A stretch of DNA of 64,000 nt from Anastatus disparis. Taxonomy: Eukaryota > Arthropoda > Insecta > Hymenoptera > Eupelmidae. The number at the start of each line of letters is the position of its first letter. The stretch's first letter is position 1. The position numbers and the translations under genes were made by a program. Shown one piece after another: positions 12,201 through 26,400 of the stretch. Under the pieces are notes generated by a model. The model was given only the letters and a program-made list of their open reading frames with translations. It ran no database searches and had not been told where the DNA came from. Location of the stretch: the NCBI GenBank assembly GCA_017163975.1, contig JAFFSR010000237.1, positions 372,001 to 436,000 on the forward strand, given 5' to 3'.

Positions 12201-12875
12201 TTTACAAGAAAAGGATTTTAAGAATCACTAACATGTTGAAATAAATATTAATATAAGTCCAGCATCCTTAGAAAATGAAGTCAGTAAAATCTATATATTT
12301 AAAAAACTTTCAAAAAAAAATATAATGGAAATTTTACTTATGTTTATTTTATACAATATTTAATTTAAAGACTTCTTATACTGTAACTTCGACTGAAAAA
12401 TCCTTCAAATATGAGCAAAATATATCGTTATATTTAAAATATCACATTTTATAAGCACAGAAAAAATTATTATACGTACGTTTTAAATGGCAATAATATG
12501 GTAAGAATATGAGAATACGCTAGGATGGTGCTTAGTATGTGCGTATATTGTAGGTGTTGATATATTTGTATATGGCATTTTCACTGAAAATTGTTAAGTA
12601 AATTTAAAACGACCATATTTTTAATTTTTTGAAAACATGGCAACGAAGTAATATTTCTTTTTATTTTTAATTAAAACATTATTTTTTTTATATTAATTTT
12701 ATGATTTTTTAATATATTTTTTTAAAATTTATTTTGAATATAATATTTATTTTCTTGACTCTTTATAAGTAACAAAATGCCTTACACTATTTTATAAATA
12801 AAATTATTACAATATCTTGACTAATTTATAAACTGTTCAATGCTATGAAGTTATTCATAAAACTAAGGTAGATTG
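12201..12875. other. AT-rich non-coding DNA
   Basis: No coding or repeat signature recognised. Confidence 0.5.
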
Positions 12876-13531
12876 ACTAGAAGAATATCAAATTTTCGGA
12901 TCATCGATTTTGTTGAAACTGATAAAGATGTTTTCTAATATAAAAATATGAAAAAAACTAGAGTTTTAGACGTTAATTTTATAAAACATAATAAAATTGA
13001 GCATTGTTTCAAAGAACTATAAATGAGAACGTATTAATCTTATATAATCATAGAAAGTAATTCTCAAAACTCAACAAAAATATTTTAATTTAAGTTTTAC
13101 TGCATCGAAAAATATTAGTTTGTTCAAAAGATATCAGCAATCAAAAATGGAGATTAAATATGTATTGAAATTACTATATCACATGGGTTACGCAACGTAT
13201 AATTTTTGTTATATAATTTTTTATCTTCATTTTCGATTGTTGATAGCTTTTAAACAAACTAACATTTTGATGCAGTAAAACTTAAAATATTTTTTTAGAG
13301 CTTTGAGAATTATTTTGGCGGATTATGTAAGATAAAAACGTGCTTATTTATGTCCTTTGAAACAATGCTAATTTTCATTATGTTTTATAAAATTATTGCT
13401 TACATATAATTTAGTTCCGAATCTGTTGAGCGTTGACGTTTAAAACTAGCTTTTTACATATTTTTATGTAAAAAAACATCTCTCGTAGTTTCATTAAAAT
13501 CGGTGATCCATGGGTCTCATACTCTCCTAGT
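12876..13531. mobile_element. Foldback family F, long diverged palindrome
   Basis: Left and right halves are diverged reverse complements over about 650 nt. The ends read ACTAGAAGAATATCA and, from the other strand, ACTAGGAGAGTATGA. Inner pairs include GATCATCGATTTT with GATCACCGATTTT, GAGCATTGTTTCAAAG with TAGCATTGTTTCAAAG, and AAGTTTTACTGCATC on both arms. The turn lies near 13190-13210. The block TACTGCATCGAAAAA...TCAGCAATCAAAAATGG aligns with GCTGCATTAAAAAA...ACAGGCAATTAAAATATG in the 48168-48841 element, which places both in one family. There is no coding frame. Confidence 0.8.
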
Positions 13532-14575
13532 AACTGATATTGCAAGTTTTCTTTAAAATCTGTCCAAAGACTGCCATAAATGCATTAATCATCAATATTT
13601 TTTGTTGACATTTTGTTAAACTATTCTTTTCGACTAAAATTTTTATGTTGAATCCTTGCGAAAATTAATATTTTAAAACTATATAATTTCACTGTAACCA
13701 TGCATAAAATATTTCAATTACATTTCATTTAAAATTAGAACTAAACATTTATTTTCAACATTTTTTAGTGCTACAAACATTTTTAATATTGCATTTTTCA
13801 TCAAAGCACTGACTTAAAAATATCCAAAAACTATCATTTTTATTATATCGTCGAATGGAGTGTTAAGGACAATTCATTTCGTCTATTTATAGAGATAATA
13901 AAGGTAATGTTCTTAAGTTATTTTTTAAACACTTTAACTCCATAAATTACTAATTATATTTTTATTTAACACATCTAATTGTTCACTTTTTTTTCAAAGG
14001 CATCAAAAATTAAAAAAAAAGATAATTAGAATTTTCAATTTGTTTTTATTAATAATATCAATAATGCTGATTGGTAATTTTCTATTGTCGATTTTAAATT
14101 TGCTTTTGAATATTTTAATTGTAAATTAGTTTGAATGTAAGCATATTTATTTCTAAAACGTTTAATTAACGTTTCTGTCCTACCAGTTTTTATATTAATA
14201 TCGCCTTTTTCTTATTATTAACAAAAATATTATTTTTGTAATTTAAGTTTCTTTACAATAATTATTGGATAACACTGATTAGAGAGATCCCTTAAATTCT
14301 AGTAAATTAAAACAGTTATAATTTAACTTGAAAATTTTTGAATGTTATTGTATTAGCAGTGATTGTTTTAGTTAATTAGAAAAAAAGATTACGTACATAA
14401 TTTCTACGTATTTTCTTATTACAAGACTTAAAATTACAAGGAAATCCAAGATTTACAAATAAATTTTTTTTTATAATCATTTCAAACAAAGCACAAAAAT
14501 GAATTTTATTTAAAATTCATTGAAAGCATAAAAGTTAACTGCACTATTTGCACGTTTAAAATTCATTTTTCTCTT
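13532..14575. other. AT-rich non-coding DNA
   Basis: No gene or defined repeat seen. Confidence 0.5.
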
Positions 14576-15240
14576 TCAGTTGATATACTAGTTAAAAGTT
14601 ATCTCCTAAGCCCGTAAGGATTTTAATCAAGAAAATCAGCAAAAGGAATAAGGAAGAAGGAAAAAAAAACCTCCTGCTAAATACGACAGTTATAGACCAA
14701 AGGCATTGTTAGGAGCTTTTGAATATTCGAGGAGTCTGACTGTGAATATCGGCTCTAGCCAGGGTGTCTTGGTGATCGCTTGTCAAGTACTCGACAACTT
14801 TTTTTTTTTTTCAGAAGAGTGTTGACGCGTTGATATTCCTTCTTGAGACATATATATACACATTTACACATACGATGGAAAAAAAAGGAAGAAAAAAAAT
14901 TATATGCGCATTTTTTAGGAAGATTTGATGCATGCGAGAGCTGTTTTTTCTCCCGGCATCGTCGTGTACATTGTCTTTGAATTGATAAATAAAGGATGCA
15001 ACGTAATTGTATTTGCACGCGCTCAAGTCAATCGATATTATATGTATACACACACGTCCTTTATGAGAAGCTTAGACAAGCGAAAAGTTAGAACTCTTGA
15101 TTGCTTCGTCTGTTAACAGCGTACATTCATTGTTTTATCATAATAAGCGTTCTTCGGATTTTTTTTTCAGAATGCTAAAAAAAATTCTATAGACAGGATA
15201 CGCTATCAAATCCGATTTATTCCATTCTTTGAAAAGACTA
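14576..15240. other. Island of higher complexity, candidate regulatory block
   Basis: Sequence of mixed composition with CG dinucleotides and unique words around 14690-14800 and 14920-15120 (CGGCTCTAGCCAGGGTGTC, GATGCATGCGAGAGC, GCATCGTCGTGTACATTG). Three overlapping open frames on both strands share the same bases, which argues against any of them being a gene. No domain is recognisable. Confidence 0.3.
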
Positions 15241-15908
15241 GAAGATACAGTTGTATAAAAAATAACTACATTATTAAAAATAATTAATAATATTATTTTT
15301 AGAGTATTTTTAAAGTATTTGTAAATTCAATTATAAAATAATTGAAAAAATATGTTTATTTAATTGATGATTAATTTTATTGACTTTTACCGCTATTGAC
15401 GTTAAAAATTACCATCACTGGTAAGATTATCAAAAACTATTATATTCTAGCCAATAATTATTTAATATCTAATGACTCTATTACAACATCGATTATTACT
15501 TATCGAAATTGTTAAATTGTTTTTTATTCTGCTCAATATCAAAATATACGTGGGAATGATAATAAATTTATTTAATTAATCATAATTTTTATTTTATACA
15601 TTTTAATTAGACAATAATTGATTCATTATATCGATCTCCAGATCTTTATCTACTAAATTAAAATTTGTTTAGTTCCAGAAATAAATCTTGCTGTTACTCT
15701 CGTTTTAAGCTTAGTTACTAATAATATATTAGTCGAATAAAAACAAAATTATATAAATGTTCCAGAACAATTGTCCGTTTGGATTATTAGAAGTTAAAAA
15801 AACATAATAAAGACAATGGATATTATTTGATAATTATTAAGATGGTGTCCACTTTTTATTTTAGTTAAAACAATATCACAGTACTTAAAGTTTAAATTTT
15901 ATTTTCTT
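15241..15908. other. AT-rich non-coding DNA
   Basis: Nothing recognised. Confidence 0.5.
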
Positions 15909-16098
15909 TTATTTAACGTCGCTGTATTTGCACCATCATTGGCGATGCTAATTAGGACGGAGATCGACAGTGTGTTCGTGAACAAAGAACATGTAAAGTA
16001 CAGTGGTGCTTGTATAAATCGACTGAAAGCCGGATTCGAACTCGAGACCTCGAGATTATGAATCCATCGCTCTACCGACTGAGCCACTGACCACCTCT
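15909..16098 (-). repeat. tRNA-derived SINE, copy 2
   Basis: Minus-strand copy of the window's SINE. Read on its own strand it starts GAGGTGGTCAGTGGCTCAGT, contains the A box TGGCTCAGTCGG and the B box GAGTTCGAATCC, and ends ACAGCGACGTTAAATAAAA. The 62-codon minus-strand open frame here is only a translation of the SINE head and is not a gene. Confidence 0.9.
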
Positions 16099-19000
16099 GA
16101 GCAATATGTTACAACTTCTTGAATTAATTTAAAAATAAAACAGTATGCGATAACCCTTATTCATCGTGCTATATTATTAATTGATAGTTTTAAAAAAAGT
16201 TGAAAAGATTTTTTTACCATTTTATAACCATTGCTTTGAAATGAAGAGCTGAAAATGGGAATTTTTAATAGCCATTATTTTAACCAATATGAAACTTTTT
16301 TTTTACCTATATACCACTAACATATAACACGCATTTTCGAAGATTAAAATGTGAATCTTAGAAATAGAAAAAATACTCATAATTAAATTTCTATAATTAT
16401 TTGTGTTTGAGGCGATTTATTTTTTCATTTTTTTTTTGTATTGATTAAAGATATTTTATAATTTAAACACGAATATGAATATAAAATATTTCTAGGTACT
16501 TAAAATGCCAGCTTTAAAAAACAACATATTTATATTAACATTTTTTGTTTATACAAAAAGTTTAGACTCTTCAGATTCGTCAAAAATTGACTATTTATTA
16601 GTCAATATTTACATGGCAAAATATAACTATTAATAATATCCATAAATTATAGCATACACCATTTTTTGTGTTCCCGTTTTTACCAGGGATATATTTGAGT
16701 TTAAAATACAATGCTTTTTATATAAGAAAGCAAATAAGTGCAAACAATTTTATCAGTTGGCCGTTCAATTAAATGATATTTATATAATCTTTTTATAATC
16801 TTGTTAAATCGTTTTACTATGATAAACATGTGCTTTGAAACTAAACTAATTGATGTTCAAATTTATAAAAAGATTAATTAAGGTTTCAAGATCAATAAAA
16901 TTTTACTCACTTTGTCTCCACAAATATTGACAAAGAGCTGAAAGTTGGTACATGTTAAATAATTTTATTACTATCAATTTCTAAAATTGATATTGTTAAA
17001 TTAATTTTTTTTGATTGTTGTTCTATATTTTAATTGTTATCGTTACACTTCATTAATTTAAAATTGAAACATATCATAAATGTAATAGTACGTATAAATT
17101 TATTATAAAGTATTACATTAATTAATGAAATTTCTATTTTAGTATATTTTAGTGAGCTCAATAATAATTTATTTAATCTAAAGTAGATTAAACATTTCTA
17201 AGTACTTTATTTTTATTTTTAGATATCGATGAATAACACTTACAATATTATATTTAATACTTATACGTTTTCTTAATACGCATGTTCTTCCTGAATTTTT
17301 CCCTTCGTTAAAATTGTATCAATAAAATATCGTTAATACTATTTTGGTTACTGTAACAATCGAATAATTCATGAAGTGATGTCATTCGAATTCGTATTAC
17401 TTTGCTTCATGATATAATGTTAATAATACTTTTTTCAAATATTCTTTATATTTGGTTATAATATACAGTTACTTTTATATAAAAAGAAGAGTATCTGTAT
17501 GCCTTTAAATATTTGTGAGGTTTAAAAATTCTAAAATATTGTTTTTTTTAACCCTTTAGCGCCGAGTGTATCAAATAAGAAACATTGAAGTTTTGATGCA
17601 TTAACGATCGTTATCTAAATTAAATTAAATTTTTAAACTCAATTTAGAATTTCTACGTTTAAATATCGATTATTATTGTATAAATAATTATTAAAAAGTT
17701 TTCAAATAAAAAAATAAGTTTCAAAAGTCATGAGGCAAAACACAAACATAAAAAAACATTGATAAAAGATAAATTTTGATATTACATGCTACTGTATAGT
17801 CACCGCAATGGTAGTTTACATACTTTTAACAGAGATGGCGACTGAATTTGAAAAGAACAAAGGTCTGTCCTTTTTTAAGCTTTTAAGCCGAATGAATTTC
17901 AAACTTCTTAATGATATATTTAATATTTATAATTATAAATAAATCTTTTTGGATTCTTATTCTAGCAGTGCAGTGCAAACAATGTTTTTCATTAAACAAA
18001 TACGTATACATATATATATTTTATTGTGGAATATTGAAATTTTATCCTGTAATAATCAGAATAAATAAAATAATGACCTTATTGATAAATTAGTTGAAAA
18101 AAAATTAATTATTTTGAATATTTAAAGCAATTTTTTAATTTTGCAATACTTGACATAAAAAGATTTTAATTTTTAAAGAAAAATCAAAAGATACTTGGCA
18201 GATTAAAATCCGTCTACATAGCTATTTTTTAAATTTATATACCACATATATATTTGCACTGGCATTGAATGAGCCTTAACATTTCTTTAATAATAGCACT
18301 TTTGAATAGTTTCTTTAATGAGAAAACTTCTTTGAAAATATTTTTAAAAATAAATTCACGATTTGAATAACAAAATTCAATAATTTTCTTTTGCAAATTG
18401 TAATTTTATCGAAGAATTTAAGTAAAAATGAAATGTGAAGAGATATTTAAATACCGAAAATGAAGAATGTACTTTATACAAGATGAAGCATTGAATTTTG
18501 AAAAATCATATTAGTACTCTCACAGTGTTCTTTTGACTTTTTGATCTAAATTTCATTAAATTATTTTTCTTGTTATTCTTTTTTTATCAAATAATTTTTT
18601 TTCTTGGTGTCAATTTATAAGAGATCGAAATATGTTACTTTTTAAAATACTGCAGTCATTCCGACGGAAAGCATATTACTGTTCCATCAACAAAGAAGAT
18701 GCCTTTTATAAGGTACGAACACTCATTCAACAAATCATTTTTAAAGAATTTTATTTCAAAATATTATACATAATATGACAAATGGATAATATCATTATAA
18801 CTTGATATTAAAAATAATGTAATCTTTTTCCTTTTACTATATTCATTTCAAAAATTGAAGATGTGCTTTACCGACAAATAAAAGAAAAAGTTTATAGTAA
18901 TATTTACAATTATAGTGATTATATAGATGTATGAGTTAATTTAATTTTCATACGTCAATATATTTATTTTGTTTTTGAAATTTTTTACAGTAGGGACTTA

Positions 19001-20481
19001 CCTTAAAACTTATTGTTTGATTTCTTTATCGTTTCCTAATGTTAACCATGCTTAATCATTTTATATTTGTATATTCATTTTGCTTTAATATTTGATTTAC
19101 ACAAGAGTCATTTAAGTGAAAGTATATTAAAAATCTAAGTTTTGATTTTTGTTCCTTATACTTTCATTTAATTCTGATTTTCTTTTTTTTTAGTCCGACA
19201 TTTATTTCGGTACTTCTTTTAGTTTTATTTTTCCTTATAATTTTTTTCGTTCCATTACTTTTATGTTTTACTCATGCACTACTCTTGTTTCATTCACTAT
19301 GCAGTGTTCGTTTTTTCTTTTTATTTTTCTTATTCAGTTTTGAATTTTTCTTTAATCTTCGTTTCATCGTATTTTCATCGAACATTCTTTTCGTTCTTTG
19401 AATTTTCTAAAATGATGTGAATATATGTAGTTTTCGTCAAAAAATATTGATTTTTTTAAATTTTAACCCTTTTTTATTTAGCCCTTAGTTACAATTTTCA
19501 ATTCTTTATTTATAGTTAAAATGACAGGGTCAATCGATAAAAGTTTGTCCCATCCTTAAACACGAAAAACTTTTTTTTTAGTAAATCTAGTATTACTATT
19601 TTCTTTCTAATATACAACAGTTTTATAAACTTGATGATTTTGTTAGTGTCTCATACCAATAATATCATCTTTATATCAAGATGAAATTTTTCCATTGTTG
19701 TTCCAACATTAATTATTTTTCTCTTTGTTTCATTATATGTACATTTTTTTTCTCTTTCTTCGTTTTATTCCTTTTAAAGTATTGCTGTAATACCCATTAC
19801 TTCTTTTATGCGTTGAAATTTCACTTCAATACTTTTAATTGCGTTTTCAATTTATTTCTTTTTCCTTTTTGTATATGACAGCGTTTTATGGATTTTGTTT
19901 TATTTCTTGATTTTCGTCTTATTTCAAACTCCATTTGTTTATTTCACCTCAAACATTTTTTTGAAGATTTATTGTATCTAAAAATATTTTTTATTTCTAC
20001 TCTTCTACTATTTTAATTCTTCTAGATTTTAAAAAACGCCTTCTTAATAATTATTTTATTACTTCTGTTATCGATATTTATACTTGTTTTCAAAATGTAT
20101 CTATTTTTCTTTATATGTTTTAGTCTACCAACTTTTCTTTCACACTTTTTGATTCACGTTTATAAGGGCTTATATTTGTTTTAAATAAGTTTAATTGCCG
20201 TAATATAAAATAGATTTTCTTTATATGCTCCATCTTAATATATAATTGCTTAAGTTCATCTGCACTCAGAAAGCAATATATAGGGAATTTTGCTCAGCAA
20301 AATGTATGAAATTGACTTCTATACATCTCTGATATTCTATACATTATGAACATTTACTTAATAATTCAGTGAATTTTATGAAAAAATTATGGTAGTTTCT
20401 ATTGAATAATATTCCGTCATAATGTCAGTCCTCAATTAAGTTATTTTACTTTATGTTAAGTATTGCAATATCCATAAATTA
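16099..20481. other. Long AT-rich gene-free stretch
   Basis: About 4.4 kb without a supportable gene. TTAACCCTTTAGCGCCGAG at 17548-17566 looks like one end of a piggyBac-type MITE (TTAA target, CCCTTT start), but no matching end was found. Pyrimidine-rich sequence dominates 19190-20160, where short open frames are poor in complexity. A slightly more complex patch lies at 18650-18725. Confidence 0.45.
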
Positions 20482-20670
20482 GAAGTCGTCAGTGGCTCAG
20501 TTGGTAGAGCGATGGATTCATGATCTTTAGGTCTTGAGTTCGAATTCCGCTCCCGGCCGATTTTATATAAAAGCACCACTGTACACGTTATACGTGCTTC
20601 GTTCACACTGATGACCTCCGTCGCTAATTAGCATCGCAATGATACCTTAAATACAGCGATGTTAAATAAA
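20482..20670 (+). repeat. tRNA-derived SINE, copy 3
   Basis: Plus-strand copy. The A box is TGGCTCAGTTGG near 20493, the B box is GAGTTCGAATTCC near 20537, and the body CGCTAATTAGCATCG and end ACAGCGATGTTAAATAAAA follow. The B box differs by one base from the copies with GTTCGAATCC. The region between the second CACTG block and the body is a little shorter than in copy 1. Confidence 0.9.
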
Positions 20671-21640
20671 ATTTTAAAAAATAATATTGATACGTTTCGC
20701 ACACACATTCAGAAAAAAAACGTAAAATTCTTTTTTTACATTAAATAATTGAAAAATGACTTTGCATTTATAGCTTTGTTTGTTTTTACAATCGATCTTG
20801 ATCTTGATGGGTTACTTTCAAAGTATTATTTATTAGAATATATGAATTATTTTTAAACGATTTTTTTTTATTATCTGATTTATTATATTGTAAAGATATT
20901 TACAAAAGAATTGAACACCTGAATATTATCTGTTTTGAGATATTTAAAGTCCCATTTTGTTTTTAATCAAAACAGAAACAAAGTTCAAATTTTCGAAATA
21001 TATTTACAATATTTGAAATATATGCCACTGTATAATAGTTAATAATACTTTTGTCATACGAACTTAAAAAATTAACCGGATTGAAGAATCCAAAGAAGAA
21101 TATGAGAAAATTTCAACTAATATCGAAAACATTGTGGTTATTAATTTGAAAATTGAAGTTTTTAATATTGCATAATCGTTTATTCGACTGAATTTAGTAT
21201 TTAAGATAACAGACAATTAAAATCTTTGATTTCTGCATTTCCCAATAATGTCTATTTATTTCAAATAAAAATCTTGATAAGAAAATAACCAAATTAACTT
21301 TAACAATATTGAATTTTTCAATAACTAAAGAATATAATCAGACAATAAGAGTTTCATACAATAGCCTATAAAAAAGTCTTTAAAATGAAAAAAATAAGAA
21401 AATTTATAATAGCAATTCATCACAATAACTCATTTTCTTATTTTTTCTTCCTTTTTTTCTCCTTAACCCTTGAGATCTTCGCATATTATATAAGAAAATC
21501 GTTATTATATTTAAAATTGCACTCAGAAGATTCTATAAAGTATATTTCTAAGATTCTTAAACGAACCTAAGAACTGATTATATCCTTATAAACCTTATCC
21601 CCTAAGACGAAAAAAAATTAAAAACTATACACGATGACAA
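20671..21640. other. AT-rich non-coding DNA
   Basis: No gene or repeat recognised. The 61-codon frame at 21385-21570 lacks any domain. Confidence 0.5.
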
Positions 21641-23470
21641 TAAACTGGCGCGCACACCATTAAGAAAAAAAAAGAAAGCCGCGGGAATGAACTATTTTGA
21701 AGCATTTTTCTCTCTTTTCTTTTTTATTTTCCCTCAGGATAAGAAACAATCGACGTTAAAAGTCAACTTTCTTCTATCTTCATCACAACAATAGATACAA
21801 AATGAGAACTAAACACAAAAAAAAAAGAAGAGAAAAAAAATAAAGAAAGAAAAGGATAGCTGGTTTAGTTCCGTCGGCAAGTATTTTTATATATAAATAT
21901 AGAAATAATTCCTTTTTTTTTCTTAAAAAAAAGAGAGACAATTGACTTCTAAAGATCGGTAATTACATTCATTTTCTTAACCCTATATCTAGGAAGAAAA
22001 AAAAGAGAAAACTAAAATAAAGTAAGGGCAAGCTGCCCTTAATTCTATAATCACAACGGACTTTATCGCATTAACGTTGTGTGTATATATATAAGAAAGG
22101 GGCTGCGAGATGAGGTATATAACTTAAGCACCGTCAGTCATTTCATAGACTTTTATTCTCTTCAACTATATATCTTCTTCTTCTTCTTTTTTTCTCTCTT
22201 TATCCTCCTGATGTCTTTTTGTTTTGAAAACCTTTTTGTTTTTCGCTTATATGAGCTATATGTATATATTTTATATAAAAAAGTATTGTGAACGCAGAGT
22301 GTTAAGGTTGGGAGTCTCTAATGCCTGCTCGAGGCTACATTAGGAAACAGAGAGAAAAACGCGAAACAGCCGCGTAATATGGATAGAAAAAAAAGAAAGA
22401 GAGAAAAAAAATGTGAGGGGCTGAGGGGGTGTGTGATGCCTTCAGGAGAGGTAAAGGAGATGAGGTAAAAAAAAAAAGAAAGAGCGAGGAGAGGCATGCA
22501 AGCTCCGTCAGAATGAGCAAAAAAAAAAAAGAAAAAGGAAAAAACAGCGGGAATTATATAGTCAGAGAAAAAGAGATAGAGAAAAATAGAGAGTACGATA
22601 AAGTCATATATGAGAGTTAGAGGTAAAAAAGGAGAGAAGAAAACAAGGGAGCGAGAGTTAGGTATAGCCCGGCGGCAAAAAAGCCAGGAGAGAGAAAAAT
22701 GGAGAGAGAGAGAAAGCAATGCAACAATCCACAAGGAACGGGGAAAATAATTGCAAGTTCCGTCGGAGCGAGCGAGCGAGCTCGTGCGCGTGGGTTGCAA
22801 GCGCTTTCTTTTTTCTTCTTCTTCTTTTTCTTTTTTGCGCTCCTATGAGAGTGAGAGAGAGTTAAAAGGGATGAGGAAAAAAAAAGAGAGAAGTTAAAGA
22901 GAGAAGGCTCTAAGGGTGGGAGAGAGTGAAAAGAAAGAAAGAAAGAAAGAAAGGAAAGAAAAGAAAAGAAAGGCGCCGCGAGGAGGAAAAGAAGTAAAAG
23001 AAGGCGCGGCAAGAAGTCGCGAGTAGATTATGGGTGTGTCCGTGTGTATTTATTATACATGTATGTGAATAAGTTGAAAGGGGTGAAAAAAAAGAGAAAA
23101 AGAAGAAAAAAGAAATATGAAGTGGAAGGGGGTTACGAGAGAGAGAGAAAGAGGAGGTAAGGAGGGATAGGGTGAGATCCAATTAAAAATATTACACATT
23201 ACTCGCCACCACACACCGCTAAAATGTGTTTACTATTTAAAAGATAAGGGAGACAGAGAAAGGGATCCTACTTCATAAACCACCTCTTTTTTTTCTTCTT
23301 TAATACCCCACCTCTTTCACTCTCTTTCTACTCGATCTCTTTTTCTCACTTTTTCACTTACACACATTCCTCTTACTTTTTTTTATCTCATTTTTTCCCA
23401 TATACATGTAAATGTGCGTATATATATATGAAGATACGAAGTACATTTTATCGACTTACCGTGGTGGTTA
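21640..23470. other. Purine-rich island with GAGA and GAAA tracts
   Basis: The plus strand is almost pure A/G from about 22320 to 23180, with many GAGAG runs, a (GAAA)n run at 22928-22953, and short CG-rich breaks at 22763-22800 (GAGCGAGCGAGCTCGTGCGCG) and 22970-23025. From about 23280 to 23400 the bias reverses to C/T. All open frames here (up to 160 codons) are low-complexity F/L/S or K/E/R shadows of the tract. GAGAG is the GAGA-factor core in insects (family knowledge). A chromatin or regulatory role is inference. Confidence 0.5.
22928..22953. repeat. (GAAA)n microsatellite
   Basis: Uninterrupted GAAA/AAAG tetramers, followed by imperfect AAAAG units to about 22971. Part of the larger polypurine tract. 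Confidence 0.85.
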
Positions 23471-26400
23471 TGCGTTTGTAGGAGTGTTGAAAGTGAGTAA
23501 AATAAGAGGGATTAAGTTTATGGATTTTAAATTTCGAAGTCGACTGTTGTTTAGTACACTCAAAATTTCTTGAAGTGAAAGCTCTCTTTACAAGGGTTAA
23601 TTTTTCTTCATTAAAATGACGCTTTCTTTTTTTTTTGGTACTATTGTCTTCTGGAAAATTTTATGCCTGTTATATACATGTTCTTTAGAATTTCATAAAT
23701 CCATACAAAAGTTTAACTAACTATAAGTTTTAATAACTTATGGAGAAATTTTCTATCCATCATGAGATTGTCTTAAACTGAAAAAAGTCATTGATAAAAT
23801 AAAAATAAATAATTAGTAAATAGTCATCATAAAATGTAATATTATTTAGAACACCATTCATTGTACAATAAACTCCATTTACAGTTTACATGACTACCCT
23901 TAGTGATAGGTTTATAGTTAGAGGACAAGCTTTTATGAACAATAAGCTATTTAATATTGCACATCAATAGTATCTGATTTCCCAAAAAAAGCAAAATCCA
24001 TTAATATAATATATACATTTTTGTAATTTATAACAGCATTCGATAAAAAAAATACATTTGAATTATGTGATTAAAATTCAGAATGATATTTAAGATTTCA
24101 AATTTGAAAAAAATATGATTTAAGGAAAATTTAATTTAAGAAAACAAGAGAAAATAATTATAAAAGATTAATCTATGATCAATTCTATTTACTTTAAATG
24201 TAATAACTGTTGCAAAACAATGAACATACTTGTAAAATTATAATACTTCTGATGAAATTCAATTTGATCAAAATGCAAGAATTTTATGAATATATCTCAC
24301 TTTATGGATTCTAAGAAAAAGATTTTAAAGCTTTTTTTTATACTTACTTGTGTAATAGAAACTAAGGATTGAATGATTAATAACCATGATTATTGAATTG
24401 ATTATCATAAAGTAAAAGTTGATTTAATAAAAATTGGTATGTTTACTACTCGCGTAAAACCGTACATTTGACTATTAATTAACCTGTTTTTTAAAAAACC
24501 TTTGAAATTTGTGTAGACTTTTATGACAATTATATGTTTAAATTTTAGAGAAAGAAATAATGTTAGTACTTACGCTTTTATAGAAAAATAAATTCTTTAT
24601 CAGGGTGATTCATTTTTACAACTGTAAGAAATGTGCACTTATGATATAATTTTATATATGTTAAAATCTTGGAATTGTCAAAAAATAATCAAAAAGTTGA
24701 TTATATTTGATTAATATTGATATCTTTAATCTTAGAAAAATTCAGATTTTTTTTACATCAATTTATAGTGCAGTTAAGATGCGTAATGTTAAAAGAATGT
24801 TCAAATTTTACCTTATTCATTAAACGTTTCTCCTGTTTACGAGTATTACAGAAATTTTATGCTATTTTAAATTCATTTTGAATATATAGAATTACGAAAG
24901 TTTCACTACTAATAATATGGCCAGTAATTTGCAATAAATTTTGAAAGTTAGTGAAAAAACAGATTCAGGCGGACGAACGTCTTTCTTAAATATTTACCAG
25001 AAAGGTTTCTACAAATGCATTAATCAATAACGTATCATGTTCACATTTTATTGAGTTGATTTCTGCAATCAGTCACTTTAAATTTTAAAGTTGTCTTATT
25101 GAACAAATGAGCTGCAAATATTCTTTGATTATGTCGTTTCATTAAAATAAGCATAAAATATCGAAAAAAACATTTTTACAAATAAAAGAACTAGTTGTTT
25201 TGTCGAGCTAATTTTCAAATTTTTCAATTTATTTTTGAAAAATCTATTAATTTTTTAAAATTTTATTGGAATGAATTGAGTTACTTTTAAAATTAAAAAT
25301 TAATTTGAATATAGTACAATAATTTTCATATTTATAAGGTAATTAATTTCACTTAAAAACTCATATTGAGATTATTAGTAAAAATTTGTTTTAAATTGTT
25401 TCGGGATAAAATTCAGAATATTGAAAATATCTTTTGTAAAACGTATAATTTTTTAATTAAAAATAATAATAATTTAAAAATTCTTTCAATTTAAAATAAT
25501 GAAGCAATGTATAAACATATATTTGATAATATTTATTTTTTATTATTTTTGATAAATATTGCAGCCATAAGAATGTTCGCCAAATTTAAAAATGATCAAA
25601 AGAAATGGCTAGTTTCTTCAAAGTAACATAACGTATTTTAGAAACATAAGTTCGAAATATTTCGCTTGATTTTTATGATTTATAGCGAATTAAACCGATG
25701 ACAATAACCCAACTATTCCGTCACTAGATTTTGTCTCCATCGCTAACTTTTATGAGTTACCGCATTTTACTGACAAGTTCAAACATAGTGAAAATTTAAT
25801 AATTTTATATGTTCAATTATGTTTAACGTGCGCATGTAAAATAACACAAAACATCTTTTGTATACATTGATTTTCAGAAAAGGAGTTACACTAATGGCAA
25901 AAAACTATCAACATTTTTTCGATATTGCGCATCTCAACAGGCTATAAATTAATTCAAAAATAAATTTGATTTCTTCCTGAAATCTTATTATATGTTTTAA
26001 TCTTAATTGAATTAAATTTAATCTTTTAAAAACTAAATTCAGTTCAGATTTTATAAAGTTTTATAAAAAGTAAAGTTAAAATAGTTGTTTTAGAAATATA
26101 ATGCTATTATCACGATTTATTATCCAATCACATTTAAGTATTTTTCAAAACCTGTCAAGTGAATCAAAACTTCATTGTTCAAAATAATCGATCATAAGTA
26201 CTAAAACATGATAATCAGGATTAAAACCACAATAAAACAATTTAAAATTAGCAATATTATTCAATATTTGAAGAAAAAAACTTGAGTTATAGATAAATAT
26301 AAGTTTATTCTGTAATTACTTACAAAAAAGGTGTGTAATACAATATATAGTATATAATACAAAATAATATTGTTTCGTTACTTAATTAAAGCTTTACACA

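Noticed and set aside
15899..16087. 62-codon open frame beginning MAQSVERWIHNLEVSSSN
   Set aside because: It is the translated head of the tRNA-derived SINE. The related frames at 48882-49076 and 49474-49716 are likewise SINE translations.
8541..16705. Shared word ACCAGGG(GA)ATAYTTGAG near 8541 and 16681
   Set aside because: The match is too short and gapped to define a repeat by eye. It needs an alignment.
17548..17566. piggyBac-type MITE end (TTAACCCTTTAGCGCC)
   Set aside because: Only one end was found and no inverted partner with TTAA lies within several kilobases.
22318..23182. Several long minus-strand open frames (up to 160 codons)
   Set aside because: They are translations of a polypurine tract, made almost only of F, S, L and P, and overlap each other in different frames.
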